The position numbers and the translations under genes are program-made. From Jongsikchunia kroppenstedtii DSM 45133 (lineage in GTDB: Bacteria; Actinomycetota; Actinomycetes; Mycobacteriales; Mycobacteriaceae): a DNA stretch of 49,146 nucleotides. Location of the stretch: NCBI RefSeq assembly GCF_000380485.1, contig NZ_AQYG01000031.1, positions 1-49,146 of the forward strand. The letters run 5' to 3'. Position 1 is the first letter of the stretch. Every line of letters begins with the position of its first letter. The notes beneath the pieces are model-generated. The model saw only the letters and a program-made list of their open reading frames with translations, ran no database searches and was not told where the DNA came from. This document shows positions 16,470 through 26,912 of this stretch, one piece after another.

Positions 16470-16872
16470 ATGGCGTCTGGGTACATGGCGGACGGTACCC
16501 GTTGGTCGGTCCGGCGCCGTTGGCTGCCGTGGCGCCGCCGGACCACCGCGAGGAACTGGCTTGACGGGGTCGGTGTGCCGGACATCGGGGGCGGTGCCGA
16601 CGATTTGAATCGTGCTGCTGATTCTGGTGTGCATCGTCGTGATTCCGGCGCTGGTCCTGATGCTCGTCTTCGGGGCCGAGTTTCTCCTGCTCCTGTTGCT
16701 GCTCCCGTTCGTTCTGCTCGGCCGGATGCTGTTCGGGCTGCCGTGGATTGTCGTCGTGCGGGTCGGGGGCAAGGTGGTCGGCGAACATCCGGCAGTCGGC
16801 TGGGCGGGGTCGGCAGAACTGATCAGCCGAATCGCGGGACAGTTCGACTCCCGCGGCGTCTACCCCCGCTGA
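16470..16872 (+). pseudogene. Small membrane protein gene with apparent +1 frameshift
   Basis: Two abutting frames look like one gene. The first starts at ATG 16470 behind a strong GAGGAGGG and gives MASGYMADGTRWSVRRRWLP..., a basic N-terminus ending near GVPDIGGGADD. It then loses character. The second frame (stop 16872) begins abruptly at about 16609 with a long Val/Leu/Ile membrane segment and a soluble tail (GLPWIVVVRVGGKVVGEHP). It has only a GTG at 16612 without a ribosome site. Removing one base near 16608 joins them into a protein of about 133 residues, similar to actinobacterial RRRWLPW-type hypothetical proteins I recall. Sequencing error, decay or programmed shifting remain possible. 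Confidence 0.6.
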
Positions 16873-16949
16873 CTGCCGTGTTGGTGCCGAGACTTGCCGC
16901 TATCGCGCGGTAGCATCTCGAACAGTTGTTCGTCTAGCGCGAGGTGATC

Positions 16950-17552
16950 ATGCGGGTGATGGGAGTGGATCCCGGGCTGACCAGGTGCGGCATCGCGCTG
17001 GTCGAGTCGGGGTCGGGCCGGGCGGTGACCGCCCTGGACGTGGACGTGGTCCGCACTCCGTCCGACATGGATCTCGCGGAGCGCCTGCTCGCGGTGCACA
17101 AGGCCGCGGAGCACTGGCTGGACACGCATCGTCCCGACGTCGTCGCCATCGAGCGGGTGTTCGCGCAGAACCAGGTCAGCACGGCGATGGGCACCGCACA
17201 AGCCGGAGGCGTGATCGCTCTGGCCGCCGCCCAACGCGGCGTGCCGGTGCGGTTCCACACCCCATCCGAGGTCAAGGCCGCGGTCACGGGAAGTGGTCGA
17301 GCCGACAAGCAGCAGGTCACTTCGATGGTGACGCGCATCCTGGGCATGCAGACCAAGCCGAAACCCGCCGATGCCGCCGACGCGCTGGCGTTGGCGATCT
17401 GTCATTGCTGGCGCGGACCGATGCAGGAGCGGATGGCCGAGGTCGAGGCGCGGGCCAAGGAGCAGCGCGCGAAGTACGAGGAACGGGTCGCGAAGGCGCG
17501 GGCGGCCCAAACACGGCCGGCGCCGAATCAGGGCGGGGTGGTGAGTCGATGA
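16950..17552 (+). CDS. ruvC: Holliday junction resolvase RuvC
   Basis: A 200-residue RNase H-fold endonuclease that cuts Holliday junctions with RuvAB. The catalytic acids are D7 (GVDPG), E68 (AIERVF), D141 and D144 ([10 protein letters not shown]). The tail from 155 is long and charged. ATG 16950 follows GCGAGG; GTG 16944 in frame is possible but would add only two residues. The stop overlaps the ruvA ATG. Confidence 0.96.
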   Translation: MRVMGVDPGLTRCGIALVESGSGRAVTALDVDVVRTPSDMDLAERLLAVHKAAEHWLDTHRPDVVAIERVFAQNQVSTAMGTAQAGGVIALAAAQRGVPVRFHTPSEVKAAVTGSGRADKQQVTSMVTRILGMQTKPKPADAADALALAICHCWRGPMQERMAEVEARAKEQRAKYEERVAKARAAQTRPAPNQGGVVSR

Positions 17553-18142
17553 TCGCGTCGGTACGCGGTGAAGTTATCGATGTGGCCTTGGATCACGTCG
17601 TGATCGATTGCGCCGGTGTCGGTTACAAGGTGCTGGCGTCGCCGAGCACGATCGCCGGCGTCCGCCGTGGCGCGTCGGCGACCCTGCTGACGGCGATGAT
17701 CGTCCGCGAAGACTCGATGACGCTGTACGGCTTCACGGAGCCGGATGCGCGCGACCTGTTCGGCCTGCTGCAGACCGTCACCGGGATCGGGCCGCGGCTC
17801 GCGATGGCGACCCTGGCTGTGCTGGAACCGGATTCGCTGCGTCGGGCACTGGCCGACGGTGACACCAAGACGCTCACCGCGGTCCCCGGAGTGGGCAAGC
17901 GGGTCGCCGACCGGCTGGTCGTCGAGCTGCGCGACAAGGTGACCCGACCGGAGCTCGCCGGGGCCGCCGCGCAGGTCGGTGGCCTGGCGCTGCGTGATCA
18001 GGTGGTGGAAGCGCTTGTGGGCCTCGGCTTCTCGGAGGCGCCCGCGGAGAAGACGGTGATCGCCGTGCTCGCCGACAATCCCGACGCCGACTCGTCGACC
18101 GCGCTGCGCGCGAGTCTGGCGATCCTGGGGAAGACGAAATGA
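17549..18142 (+). CDS. ruvA: Holliday junction branch migration protein RuvA
   Basis: A 197-residue DNA-binding protein that holds the junction for RuvB. Domains: N-terminal OB-fold (1-63), paired helix-hairpin-helix motifs (VTGIGPRLA and VPGVGKRVA), and a flexible linker to the C-terminal RuvB-contact domain (about 148-197). It overlaps ruvC and ruvB by 4 bp each. Confidence 0.97.
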   Translation: MIASVRGEVIDVALDHVVIDCAGVGYKVLASPSTIAGVRRGASATLLTAMIVREDSMTLYGFTEPDARDLFGLLQTVTGIGPRLAMATLAVLEPDSLRRALADGDTKTLTAVPGVGKRVADRLVVELRDKVTRPELAGAAAQVGGLALRDQVVEALVGLGFSEAPAEKTVIAVLADNPDADSSTALRASLAILGKTK

Positions 18143-19239
18143 GCGACCCGGAGACGCCCTCGGAGATGACGGCGAACAAACTCGCGTCCGACGGCGACCT
18201 GGACGCCAGCCTGCGGCCGAAGACGCTGGCTGACTTCATCGGACAGCCCCGCGTCTGCGAACAGCTCGAGCTGGTGCTGCACGGTGCGCGGGGTCGCGGC
18301 GGCACCCCCGACCACATCCTGCTGTCCGGACCGCCCGGCCTGGGCAAGACCAGCCTCGCGATGATCATCGCCGCCGAGATGGGGTCGGCGATCCGGGTGA
18401 CGTCCGGCCCGGCGCTGGAGCGGGCGGGCGACCTGGCCGCCATGCTGTCGAATCTGGTCGAGGGCGACGTGCTGTTCATTGACGAGATCCACCGGATCGC
18501 CCGGCCGGCCGAGGAGATGCTGTACCTCGCCATGGAGGACTTCCGGGTGGATGTCGTCGTGGGCAAGGGGCCCGGCGCCACCTCGATCCCGCTCGACGTC
18601 GCGCCGTTCACGCTGGTCGGCGCGACGACCCGGTCGGGCTCGCTGACCGGTCCGCTTCGCGACCGGTTCGGCTTCACCGCGCACATGGAGTTCTACGAGA
18701 CCGGCGAACTGCTGCGGGTGCTGCAGCGGTCGGCCGGGATCCTGGGCGTCTCGATGACCACCGACGCCGGCACCGAGATCGCCGGCCGGTCGCGCGGCAC
18801 GCCACGGATCGCCAACCGGCTGCTGCGCCGGGTGCGGGACTACGCCGAGGTGCGCGCCGACGGGCACGTCACCGTCGAGGTCGCCCAGGCGGCCCTCGCG
18901 GTCTACGACGTGGACGAACTGGGCTTCGACCGTCTCGACCGCGCGGTGCTCGGCGCCCTGGTCCGCGGCTTCGGCGGCGGTCCGGTCGGCGTCTCGACGT
19001 TGGCGGTCGCGGTGGGCGAGGAGCCCACGACCGTCGAGGAAGTCTGCGAACCATTCTTGGTACGGGCGGGGATGATGGCCCGCACCCCGCGGGGTCGCGT
19101 CGCCACCGCCGCGGCCTGGCATCACCTGGGGCTGACCCCACCGGCCGGCGCCCTGTCCGCCGGTTTCGGCGTCCGCAATCGGGAGGACGGTGCGGCCGCT
19201 CCAGCCCTGTTTGACGAGCCGGCCGGATTCGACCAGTAG
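18139..19239 (+). CDS. ruvB: Holliday junction branch migration ATPase RuvB
   Basis: A 366-residue AAA+ motor. Walker A GPPGLGKT at 64-71, Walker B FIDEIH around 113-118, sensor segment GATTRSG, and a C-terminal winged helix followed by a longer-than-usual tail of about 20 residues. It starts within the ruvA stop (ATGA). It drives branch migration of recombination intermediates with RuvA. Confidence 0.97.
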   Translation: MSDPETPSEMTANKLASDGDLDASLRPKTLADFIGQPRVCEQLELVLHGARGRGGTPDHILLSGPPGLGKTSLAMIIAAEMGSAIRVTSGPALERAGDLAAMLSNLVEGDVLFIDEIHRIARPAEEMLYLAMEDFRVDVVVGKGPGATSIPLDVAPFTLVGATTRSGSLTGPLRDRFGFTAHMEFYETGELLRVLQRSAGILGVSMTTDAGTEIAGRSRGTPRIANRLLRRVRDYAEVRADGHVTVEVAQAALAVYDVDELGFDRLDRAVLGALVRGFGGGPVGVSTLAVAVGEEPTTVEEVCEPFLVRAGMMARTPRGRVATAAAWHHLGLTPPAGALSAGFGVRNREDGAAAPALFDEPAGFDQ

Positions 19240-19327
19240 ACTCGTACATCGACCGCGGGGACGCCGCGCGATGACGCGCGAGTCCACCCAAGTTTGTTGA
19301 CGATGATCATTAAGGACTGAACCTCAG

Positions 19328-19744
19328 ATGGAACTGATCTTCCCGATCGTGCTCGTGCTGCTCGTGGCATTCATGATCTTCTCGGTACGCCGGCAGAAGA
19401 AGGCCGTATCGGCAGTTCAGGACATGCAGGACAACCTGCAGCCGGGCGCTCGCGTGCAGACCACCTCGGGCCTCTTCGCGACCGTGGTGTTCGTCGCCGA
19501 CGGCGTCGTCGATCTGGAGATCGCACCGGGTGTCGTGACCCGCTGGAACAAGCTCGCCGTCCGAGAGATCGTGCACCCCGAGGATGTCGACGGCAGCTAC
19601 GTGGGCGCCGAGCCGGCGAAGGCGATCCCGGACACCCCGGCCTCGCTGATCGACGGTGACGACGACGTCGATCGGTCCGACGCCGACGACACGGACTCGT
19701 CCGATGGCCAGTCGGGCTCCAACGGCAACACGGACAAGAGCTAG
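19328..19744 (+). CDS. yajC: Preprotein translocase subunit YajC
   Basis: A 138-residue accessory subunit of the Sec holotranslocon. One N-terminal membrane segment (2-20), then the YajC domain (QPGARVQTTSGLFATVV), and a disordered Asp/Ser tail. It lies 5 bp before secD, forming the yajC-secD-secF unit. The 88-bp gap after ruvB has no clear terminator. Confidence 0.93.
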   Translation: MELIFPIVLVLLVAFMIFSVRRQKKAVSAVQDMQDNLQPGARVQTTSGLFATVVFVADGVVDLEIAPGVVTRWNKLAVREIVHPEDVDGSYVGAEPAKAIPDTPASLIDGDDDVDRSDADDTDSSDGQSGSNGNTDKS

Positions 19745-19749
19745 CTCCG

Positions 19750-21426
19750 GTGGCCGACACACGGCGCCGCTCGACCACTCGAAGCAAGGCGACGACCGCC
19801 AACAAGGAATACGCCGGCCAGCTGCTGCTGGCCTTCGGCGTGATCGTGGTGGTGGTCTACCTGCTGATGTTCTTCACCGGTGGCGGCGGACTCAAGCCGA
19901 AGCTGGGCATCGACCTGCAGGGCGGCACCCGAGTGACGCTGACGCCGCAGACCCTGGACGGCAAGTCGCCGCCCAAGAGCGACCTCAACACCGCCAAGGA
20001 CATCATCAACAACCGTGTCAACGGTCTGGGCGTGGCCGGCTCCGAGGTCCTGGTCAGCGGGAATGACATCGTCATCACCGTGCCCGGCAAGAACGGCTCG
20101 CAGGCCCGGTCGGTCGGCCAGACCGCGAAGCTCTACGTGCGTCCGGTCGTCACGGCCGTCGCCGCGAACCCGAAGGCGCCGCTGCCGCCAACGATCGCGC
20201 ACGGCGACCAGACCGACGCGGCCACCATCAATGCGGCGCGCGACGCGCGGCAGGCGGCCAAGGACCCGGCGACGAGCAAGGGTGACGACGCGCAGCTGAC
20301 GGCCGCCGACAACAAGCGGCTGACCGATGCGATGTCGCAGGTCAACTGCAACCCCGGCGTGAGCGATCCGCTGCAGGGCAATGACGATCCGGATCAGTTC
20401 CTGGTCGCCTGCGGACCTGCGCCGTCGAAGGATCAGCCGCAACAGATGGTCTATCTGCTGGCACCGAAGATCATCTCGGGCACCGACGTCTCCAAGGCGA
20501 ACGCCACGCTGAACACCCAGCAGGGCGGCCAGTGGGTCGTCGAGGTCGACTACAAGGGCGACGGCGCCAAGACCTGGGAGCGCTACACGGCGAGCCACAA
20601 CGAGCAGCGCGGGGCCGAGCGCACGCAGACCGCGGTCGTCCTGGATACCCGCGTGGTGTCGGCCGCCAGCATTCGTGAGGCCATCGCCGGAACCACCGAG
20701 ATCAGCGGCAACTTCAACCAGTCGGATGCCAAGAACCTGGCCAACGATCTGAAGTACGGCTCGTTGCCGATCTCGTTCAAGCAGTCGAACGCCGAAACCG
20801 TGTCGGCCACGCTGGGCCTATCCGCGCTCCGGGCGGCGTTGCTCGCCGGTGCCATCGGCCTGGCGCTGGTGCTGGTCTACGCGCTGGCCTACTACCGCAT
20901 GCTCGGCGTGCTGGTGCTGTGGTCGCTCGTCATGTCGGGTGTGCTGGTCTACGGCCTGATGGTGCTGCTGGGCCGCTACATCGGCTTCACGCTCGACCTC
21001 GCCGGCATGGCCGGTCTGATCATCGGTATCGGTATGACGGCCGACTCGTTCGTCGTCTACTTCGAACGCATCAAGGACGAGATGCGTGAGGGACGATCGT
21101 TCCGGTCGGCGGTGCCGCGCGGCTGGGCCCGTGCCCGGCGGACGATCTGGACCGGTAACGCGGTGACCCTGATCGCGTCGGCGGTGCTCTACTTCCTATC
21201 CATCGCGGACGTGAAGGGCTTCGCGTTCACGTTGGGCCTCACCACGGTGCTCGACCTCGTCGTCGTGTTCCTGGTGACGCATCCGCTCGTGTACTTCGCC
21301 TCGAAGAATGACTTCCTGTCGCGCCCGTCGGTGAACGGCCTGGGCGGGGTGTCGCAGATCGCGCAGGAACGGCGCCGTCGCGGCGACGCTCGACGCGCCG
21401 GTTCGACCGCTGGAACGGGGGAGTGA
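19750..21426 (+). CDS. secD: Protein translocase subunit SecD
   Basis: A 558-residue RND-type membrane protein using proton motive force to help release exported proteins. First membrane segment at about 22-42, the family signature LGIDLQGGT just after it, a large periplasm-side region (about 50-350), then five membrane segments with GMTADSFVVYFERIKDE. The exported region has an Ala/Asp/Gln-rich insert (about 145-215). GTG 19750 starts 5 bp after yajC. The stop overlaps the secF ATG by one base. Confidence 0.96.
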   Translation: MADTRRRSTTRSKATTANKEYAGQLLLAFGVIVVVVYLLMFFTGGGGLKPKLGIDLQGGTRVTLTPQTLDGKSPPKSDLNTAKDIINNRVNGLGVAGSEVLVSGNDIVITVPGKNGSQARSVGQTAKLYVRPVVTAVAANPKAPLPPTIAHGDQTDAATINAARDARQAAKDPATSKGDDAQLTAADNKRLTDAMSQVNCNPGVSDPLQGNDDPDQFLVACGPAPSKDQPQQMVYLLAPKIISGTDVSKANATLNTQQGGQWVVEVDYKGDGAKTWERYTASHNEQRGAERTQTAVVLDTRVVSAASIREAIAGTTEISGNFNQSDAKNLANDLKYGSLPISFKQSNAETVSATLGLSALRAALLAGAIGLALVLVYALAYYRMLGVLVLWSLVMSGVLVYGLMVLLGRYIGFTLDLAGMAGLIIGIGMTADSFVVYFERIKDEMREGRSFRSAVPRGWARARRTIWTGNAVTLIASAVLYFLSIADVKGFAFTLGLTTVLDLVVVFLVTHPLVYFASKNDFLSRPSVNGLGGVSQIAQERRRRGDARRAGSTAGTGE

Positions 21427-22586
21427 TGGCTCGCACTGAAGCACCCATGTCCGATGCGGACTTCGTTGCGTCCGAAGGACACTCGCTGCTGTCGCGGCTC
21501 TACACCGGCACCGGCGCCTTCGCGATCGTGGCGAACCGTCGGCGGTGGTACGCGATCACGGCGGCGATCCTGGTCGTCTGTGCGCTCGGGATGGGCATCC
21601 GTGGCTTCAATCTCGGCATCGAGTTCGAGGGCGGCAGCCAGATCTCGTTGCCGGCCAACAGCGTCGGCAGCACGACGGACGTCAAGAACGCGTTCTCGGA
21701 CGTGATGGGCGAGTCGGCCGAGTCGGTGCAGACCGTCGGTTCCGGCGACGCGAAGACCGTGCAGATCCGCACGTCCACGCTGTCGGCGGACGAGACCGTC
21801 AAGCTGAAGAACGGTCTCGTGCAGCACTTCTCGTCCGACGGTCTGACCTTGGAAAAGGTGAGCTCGTCGGATATCAGCTCCAGCTGGGGCGGTGAAGTCA
21901 CCAAGAAGATGCTGATCGCCCTCGCCGTGTTCCTGGCGATCGTGCTGGTGTACATCACGATTCGCTTCGACCGCGAGATGGCGTTTGCCTCGCTGGCGTC
22001 GCTGATCTTCGACGTGGGCTGCACGGCGGGCGTCTATGCGCTGCTGGGGCTCGAGGTGACGCCGGCGACGGTGGTCGGCCTGCTGACGATTCTCGGCTTC
22101 TCGATCTACGACACCGTCGTGGTGTTCGACAAGGTCGAGGAGAACACCCGCGGCGTCCTGAACACCACCCGGCGCACCTACGCCGAACAGGCGAACCTGG
22201 GTATCAACCAGACCCTGATGCGCTCGATCAACACGACGGTCATCTCGGTGCTGCCCATCCTGTCGCTGATGGTCGTCGCGGTGTGGCTGCTGGGCATCGG
22301 CACGCTGAAGGACCTGGGCGTCATCCAGCTCGTCGGCGTCGTGGTCGGCGCGTACTCGTCGATCTTCTTGGCGGCCCCGCTGCTGGTGACGCTCAAGGAG
22401 CGGCGTCCGGAGATCAAGGCGCATACCGCGAAGGTGTTGGCGCGCCGGGCCCGGACAGCGGGCACCGATGACACCGATAGTGCCGGCGATACGGCCGTCG
22501 ACACCGACTCGCTCACCGCCCTGCGGTCGACTGCGGCTCCCAAGCCGGGCGCTCGACCGGCGGGCAAGCGTCGGCGACGGCGGTGA
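21426..22586 (+). CDS. secF: Protein translocase subunit SecF
   Basis: A 386-residue partner of SecD. Membrane segment at about 39-58 followed by the GIEFEGGSQ signature, an exported loop, then five membrane segments including [17 protein letters not shown]. The C-terminus is basic (AGKRRRRR). ATG 21426 or GTG 21423 are possible starts. The stop overlaps the apt GTG (GTGA). From memory, mycobacteria have an extra lipoprotein gene (Rv2585c) between secF and apt, absent here. Confidence 0.96.
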   Translation: MARTEAPMSDADFVASEGHSLLSRLYTGTGAFAIVANRRRWYAITAAILVVCALGMGIRGFNLGIEFEGGSQISLPANSVGSTTDVKNAFSDVMGESAESVQTVGSGDAKTVQIRTSTLSADETVKLKNGLVQHFSSDGLTLEKVSSSDISSSWGGEVTKKMLIALAVFLAIVLVYITIRFDREMAFASLASLIFDVGCTAGVYALLGLEVTPATVVGLLTILGFSIYDTVVVFDKVEENTRGVLNTTRRTYAEQANLGINQTLMRSINTTVISVLPILSLMVVAVWLLGIGTLKDLGVIQLVGVVVGAYSSIFLAAPLLVTLKERRPEIKAHTAKVLARRARTAGTDDTDSAGDTAVDTDSLTALRSTAAPKPGARPAGKRRRRR

Positions 22587-23143
22587 CCGACCAGGCGGCG
22601 ACAGAGGCGGCGCGGGCCGCGCTGACCCGGCTGACCCGGGTCGTCGCGGACTTTCCGTCGCCAGGTGTGCAGTTCCAGGACATCACGCCGGTGCTGGCCG
22701 ATCCCGCGGGTTTCGCGGCGGTCATCGACGGGCTGGCGGCGCCGCATCTGGACGCGGATATCGACCTGGTCGCCGGCATCGACGCGCGCGGGTTTCTGCT
22801 CGGCGGCGCGGTCGCGATGCGCCTCGGTATCGGAGTCCTCGCGATTCGCAAGGCCGGCAAGCTGCCGCCGCCGGTGCTGACCACCGAATACGAGCTCGAA
22901 TACGGCCGAGCCGCGGTCGAGATCCCCGCATCCGGGCTCGACCTCCACGGCAAACGCGTCCTGGTCATCGATGATGTGCTCGCGACCGGCGGAACGGCCG
23001 GGGCGGCGATCGACCTGCTGATCGAGGCGGGTGCGACCGTGGTCTCGGTCGGGGTGGTGCTCGAACTCACCATGCTCGGTGGCCGGGACCGTATCGCCGC
23101 ACGCCGACCTGCCGTGGCGGTGTCCACGCTGTCGGCGGAATAG
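22583..23143 (+). CDS. apt: Adenine phosphoribosyltransferase
   Basis: A 186-residue purine salvage enzyme making AMP from adenine and PRPP. The PRPP-binding motif [13 protein letters not shown] is at 126-138, with [13 protein letters not shown] (24-36) and KLPPPV in the flexible loop region typical of Apt. GTG 22583 overlaps the secF stop by 4 bp. It precedes relA, linking purine salvage to (p)ppGpp metabolism by position only. Confidence 0.95.
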   Translation: MTDQAATEAARAALTRLTRVVADFPSPGVQFQDITPVLADPAGFAAVIDGLAAPHLDADIDLVAGIDARGFLLGGAVAMRLGIGVLAIRKAGKLPPPVLTTEYELEYGRAAVEIPASGLDLHGKRVLVIDDVLATGGTAGAAIDLLIEAGATVVSVGVVLELTMLGGRDRIAARRPAVAVSTLSAE

Positions 23144-23257
23144 CCGACATCACCGCCGCGTTGTCCGGCCGGTGATACTCGCCGTGTTGGCCGAACGTCA
23201 ACCAGGTCGGATGACTAAACTCGGCTGATACGGATGAGGTCGGCAAGGAGGTGACGG

Positions 23258-25639
23258 ATGTCGGACGACGCTGGAACGACTGGCAACGAGAGCACGTCGG
23301 TCGCCGCGCCGCCGGAACCGGGAGATTCCCCTGCGGTGAAGGGCGATCCGACGGTCGCGAACCCGTCCGCCTCGCGACGGGTGCGGGCGCGCCTGGCCCG
23401 GCGGATGACCGCAAACCGCAGCGGCGTTCGGCCCGTGCTCGAACCGCTGGTCGCGCTACATCGGGAGGGCTACCCCAAGGCCGACGTCTCGATCCTGCAG
23501 CGGGCGTACGACGTCGCCGACGAGCGGCACCGCGGACAGTTCCGCAAATCGGGCGATCCGTACATCACCCATCCGCTGGCCGTCGCCACGATCCTCGCAG
23601 AGCTCGGCATGGACACCACGACGCTGGTCGCCGCGCTGCTGCATGACACTGTCGAGGACACCGGCTACAGCCTGGAGCAGCTGTCGAGCGAATTCGGCCC
23701 GGAGGTGGCGCATCTCGTCGACGGCGTGACCAAGCTGGACAAGGTCGCGCTGGGTCACGCCGCGGAGGCCGAGACCATCCGCAAGATGATCATCGCGATG
23801 GCCCGCGATCCCCGCGTCCTGGTGATCAAGGTCGCCGACCGGCTGCACAACATGCGGACGATGCGGTTCCTGCCGCCGGAGAAGCAGGCGCGCAAGTCTC
23901 GCGAGACGCTGGAAGTGATTGCGCCACTGGCACATCGCCTCGGCATGGCGACCGTCAAGTGGGAGCTGGAGGACCTGGCCTTCGCCATCCTGCACCCCAA
24001 GCGCTACGAGGAGATCGTGCGACTGGTCGCCGATCGGGCGCCGTCGCGCGACACCTATCTGGCGATGGTGCGCGCAGAAATCATTCGGGCACTGGGTGGT
24101 TCACGCATCACCGCGGACGTCGAGGGCCGGCCGAAGCATTACTGGTCCATCTACCAGAAGATGATCGTCAAAGGCCGCGAGTTCGACGACATCCACGACC
24201 TGGTCGGCGTCCGCATCCTGTGCGACGACATCCGCGACTGCTATGCCGCAGTGGGCGTGGTGCATTCGCTGTGGCAGCCGATGGCCGGCCGCTTCAAGGA
24301 CTACATCGCGCAGCCGCGATTCGGCGTCTACCAGTCGCTGCACACCACCGTGATCGGGCCGGAGGGCAAGCCGCTGGAGGTGCAGATCCGCACTCGCGAC
24401 ATGCACCGTACCGCGGAGTTCGGCATCGCCGCGCACTGGCGCTACAAGGAGCTGAAAGGCAAGAACGGCAAGGACGCTCGGCAGGGATCGGGGTCGTCCG
24501 ACGTCGGCGAGGTCGACGAGATGGCCTGGATGCGACAGCTGCTGGACTGGCAGCGGGAGGCGGCGGACCCGGGCGAATTCCTGGAGTCGCTGCGCTACGA
24601 CCTCGCGGTCAAGGAGATCTTCGTCTTCACCCCGAAGGGCGACGTGATCACTCTGCCGACCGGATCGACGCCGGTCGACTTCGCCTATGCGGTGCACACC
24701 GAGGTCGGGCACCGATGTATCGGCGCCCGGGTGAACGGCCGCCTGGTCGCCCTGGAGCGCAAGCTCGAGAACGGCGAAGTGGTGGAGGTCTTCACCTCCA
24801 AGGCGGACAACGCCGGCCCGTCCGCCGACTGGGCGCAATTCGTCGTGTCACCGCGCGCGAAGGCGAAGATCCGACAGTGGTTCGCCAAGGAGCGTCGCGA
24901 GGAGGCGCTGGAGGCCGGCAAGGACGCGCTCACCAAGGAGGTCCGCCGCGGCGGGCTCCCGTTGCAGCGCTTGATGACTGCCGAGAACGTCGGCGCCGTC
25001 GCGGCCGAGCTGCGCTACACGGACGTCTCGGCGCTGTATGCGGCGATCGGCGAAGGCCATGTGTCGGCGCATCACGTCGTCGGCCGGTTGGTCACGCAGC
25101 TGGGCGGTGTCGAGGAGGCCGAGGAGGAGCTGGCCGAGCGTTCGACGCCGTCGACCATCCCGCGGCAGCGCAGTCGCGCCAATTCCGACGCGGGCGTGGT
25201 GATTCCGGGCATCGACAACGTGCTCGCCAAGCTGGCCAAGTGCTGCACCCCGGTGCCCGGTGACGAGATCATGGGCTTCGTCACGCGCGGCGGTGGGGTC
25301 AGCGTGCACCGCACCGACTGCACCAACGCCACCTCTCTACGGGAGCAGTCCGAACGCCTCATCGACGTAGAGTGGGCGCCGTCGTCCTCGTCGGTGTTCC
25401 TGGTCGCTATTCAGGTCGAGGCGCTCGACCGCTCGCGACTGCTGTCCGACGTGACCAGGGTGCTGGCGGACGAGCGGGTCAACATTCTGTCGGCGTCGGT
25501 GACGACCGGACGCGATCGGGTGGCCATCTCGAAGTTCACCTTCGAAATGGGCGATCCGAAGCATCTGGGCCACGTGCTCAACGTCGTCCGCAACGTCGAG
25601 GGCGTCTACGACGTCTACCGCGTGACATCGGCCGCCTGA
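23258..25639 (+). CDS. relA: Bifunctional (p)ppGpp synthetase/hydrolase Rel
   Basis: A 793-residue stringent-response enzyme that makes and degrades (p)ppGpp. Order: disordered Ala/Pro-rich N-terminus (1-55); HD hydrolase domain with H129-D130 (HDTVEDT); synthetase domain (about 240-400) with [10 protein letters not shown] and [17 protein letters not shown] (about 455-520); a conserved Cys-containing stretch ([11 protein letters not shown]); C-terminal ACT (about 715-793). Both activities look intact. The ribosome site AAGGAGG (23245-23251) is near-perfect. A GTG at 23251 is in another frame. Confidence 0.97.
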   Translation: MSDDAGTTGNESTSVAAPPEPGDSPAVKGDPTVANPSASRRVRARLARRMTANRSGVRPVLEPLVALHREGYPKADVSILQRAYDVADERHRGQFRKSGDPYITHPLAVATILAELGMDTTTLVAALLHDTVEDTGYSLEQLSSEFGPEVAHLVDGVTKLDKVALGHAAEAETIRKMIIAMARDPRVLVIKVADRLHNMRTMRFLPPEKQARKSRETLEVIAPLAHRLGMATVKWELEDLAFAILHPKRYEEIVRLVADRAPSRDTYLAMVRAEIIRALGGSRITADVEGRPKHYWSIYQKMIVKGREFDDIHDLVGVRILCDDIRDCYAAVGVVHSLWQPMAGRFKDYIAQPRFGVYQSLHTTVIGPEGKPLEVQIRTRDMHRTAEFGIAAHWRYKELKGKNGKDARQGSGSSDVGEVDEMAWMRQLLDWQREAADPGEFLESLRYDLAVKEIFVFTPKGDVITLPTGSTPVDFAYAVHTEVGHRCIGARVNGRLVALERKLENGEVVEVFTSKADNAGPSADWAQFVVSPRAKAKIRQWFAKERREEALEAGKDALTKEVRRGGLPLQRLMTAENVGAVAAELRYTDVSALYAAIGEGHVSAHHVVGRLVTQLGGVEEAEEELAERSTPSTIPRQRSRANSDAGVVIPGIDNVLAKLAKCCTPVPGDEIMGFVTRGGGVSVHRTDCTNATSLREQSERLIDVEWAPSSSSVFLVAIQVEALDRSRLLSDVTRVLADERVNILSASVTTGRDRVAISKFTFEMGDPKHLGHVLNVVRNVEGVYDVYRVTSAA

Positions 25640-25678
25640 CCCTCGCGACGGACCTACGCGGCCTGACGGCTCCGGTCG

Positions 25679-25738
25679 TGCAGCGATCCGGTCATCGTGC
25701 AGTCGATCGATCAACTGCACGATGACCAGTTCGCTGCA
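25679..25738. terminator. 60-nt interrupted palindrome between convergent relA and PPIase genes
   Basis: GGTCATCGTGCAGT (25690-25703) pairs perfectly with its complement at 25714-25727 around a 10-nt loop that contains CGATCGATC. Outer arms TGCAGCGA (25679-25686) and TCGCTGCA (25731-25738) pair beyond a 3x3 internal loop. It lies between two convergent stops, so a bidirectional terminator is the natural reading, though neither strand has a long U-tract. Confidence 0.7.
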
Positions 25739-25748
25739 TTAAGCGGGT

Positions 25749-26765
25749 CTACTTGGCGATCGTCGCCGTCTTGATGGTGACCGGGAGCTTCGGCTGACCG
25801 TCGGTGATCGGACCGGGTTGCGGCGCGGGGTTGGGCATGATGGGCGGATTGATTCCGCCGGCCTTGATCTTGTCCAGCACCGCGAGACTCGCAGGATCGA
25901 CGCTGCCGATCACCGTGTAGTTCGCAGGGAGTTGGGTGTCGTCGATGACAAGGAAGAACTGCGACGAACCGGTGTGTTGCCCGGATGCGGGTTCACCGCT
26001 CATCGGGTTGGCGGCCTGGTAGCTGTTGGCGATCGCGATGGAGCCGCGCGGGTAGACAACCGCACCGTTGGCGCCGCCGTCGCCGGGGGCCGGCTTCAGG
26101 CTCGTCGGGAACTCATCGGGGCTGGTCCACCCAGGTGTGCCAGATCCCGTCCCGGTGGGGTCTCCGCACTGCAACGCGGTGAGCGCCTGCGACGCGACGA
26201 GCCGCTGGCAGCCCGATCCGTTGTAGAAGTTGTTCTCGACCAGGGATTTGACCGCATTGACGTTGCACGGGGCGTCCTTGGCCTTCAAGTTCAACGTGAT
26301 GTCGCCCTGAGTGGTGTTCAGCACCACCGCAGGGCCGCCCTTCTTGCTGGGCCGTAGGTTGGTCGGCTGCGGTGCGGTCTTCACCATGTTGGCATGCTGC
26401 TTGAGGACGTTGATCTGGTCCACCTGAGCGTCCTTGTACTGCTGCGCCTGCTCTTGCGTCGCCTGTCCGGACTTGACGGCCTCGTCGGCCTGCTGGTTGT
26501 ACTGCGGCAGTGCCGACTCCATCTTGGCGATGTCCGGGTAGCTCGGCGCAGCGTCGTAGGTGCAGCGGGCGTGATTCTTGTTGTACTGGCTGTCGTTGTA
26601 GGAGATGATTCCCCAGGTCCCGAACCCGATGATCGCGATGAGAACCACCGCGCCGAGCGACCCCCCGATGATCAGCTTGCGCTTGCGGGCCGCCTGTTCC
26701 TGGTCTGAGAGTCGCTGCTCCAGCTTGCGCTTGGCCTCAAGGCGGCGTTCCTCGTTGGTCGACAC
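25749..26765 (-). CDS. Membrane-anchored cyclophilin-type peptidyl-prolyl isomerase
   Basis: A 338-residue PPIase, probably helping fold exported proteins. A charged helical N-terminus (1-30, EERRLEAKRKLEQRL) precedes one membrane segment (31-54), so the bulk faces outside. A linker of about 75 residues rich in Gln/Lys precedes the cyclophilin domain (about 145-338), with GSSQFFLVIDD typical of the fold. The frame is open far upstream. GTG 26765 is chosen for its GGAGG site and the family-like start STNEERR. It is convergent with relA, as is Rv2582 in M. tuberculosis. Confidence 0.9.
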   Translation of the reverse strand: MSTNEERRLEAKRKLEQRLSDQEQAARKRKLIIGGSLGAVVLIAIIGFGTWGIISYNDSQYNKNHARCTYDAAPSYPDIAKMESALPQYNQQADEAVKSGQATQEQAQQYKDAQVDQINVLKQHANMVKTAPQPTNLRPSKKGGPAVVLNTTQGDITLNLKAKDAPCNVNAVKSLVENNFYNGSGCQRLVASQALTALQCGDPTGTGSGTPGWTSPDEFPTSLKPAPGDGGANGAVVYPRGSIAIANSYQAANPMSGEPASGQHTGSSQFFLVIDDTQLPANYTVIGSVDPASLAVLDKIKAGGINPPIMPNPAPQPGPITDGQPKLPVTIKTATIAK

Positions 26766-26912
26766 AGGCGTCGTCCTCCATACATTCGGGGCAGATGTCG
26801 GCGACAAGTCTGCCAGGGCAGCCTGTGAGCCGGGTCGCCAGGGCTCTGCCCTCGCTGCCGACGGACGGCCTCTGAACGCCGCACGGCACTCGCCACCTGT
26901 CAAGATGGACGG

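Noticed and set aside
23251-23646. GTG-initiated 131-codon frame at the start of relA
   Set aside because: It uses the same ribosome site region but is out of frame with relA, and its translation has no family pattern. relA ATG 23258 fits the spacing.
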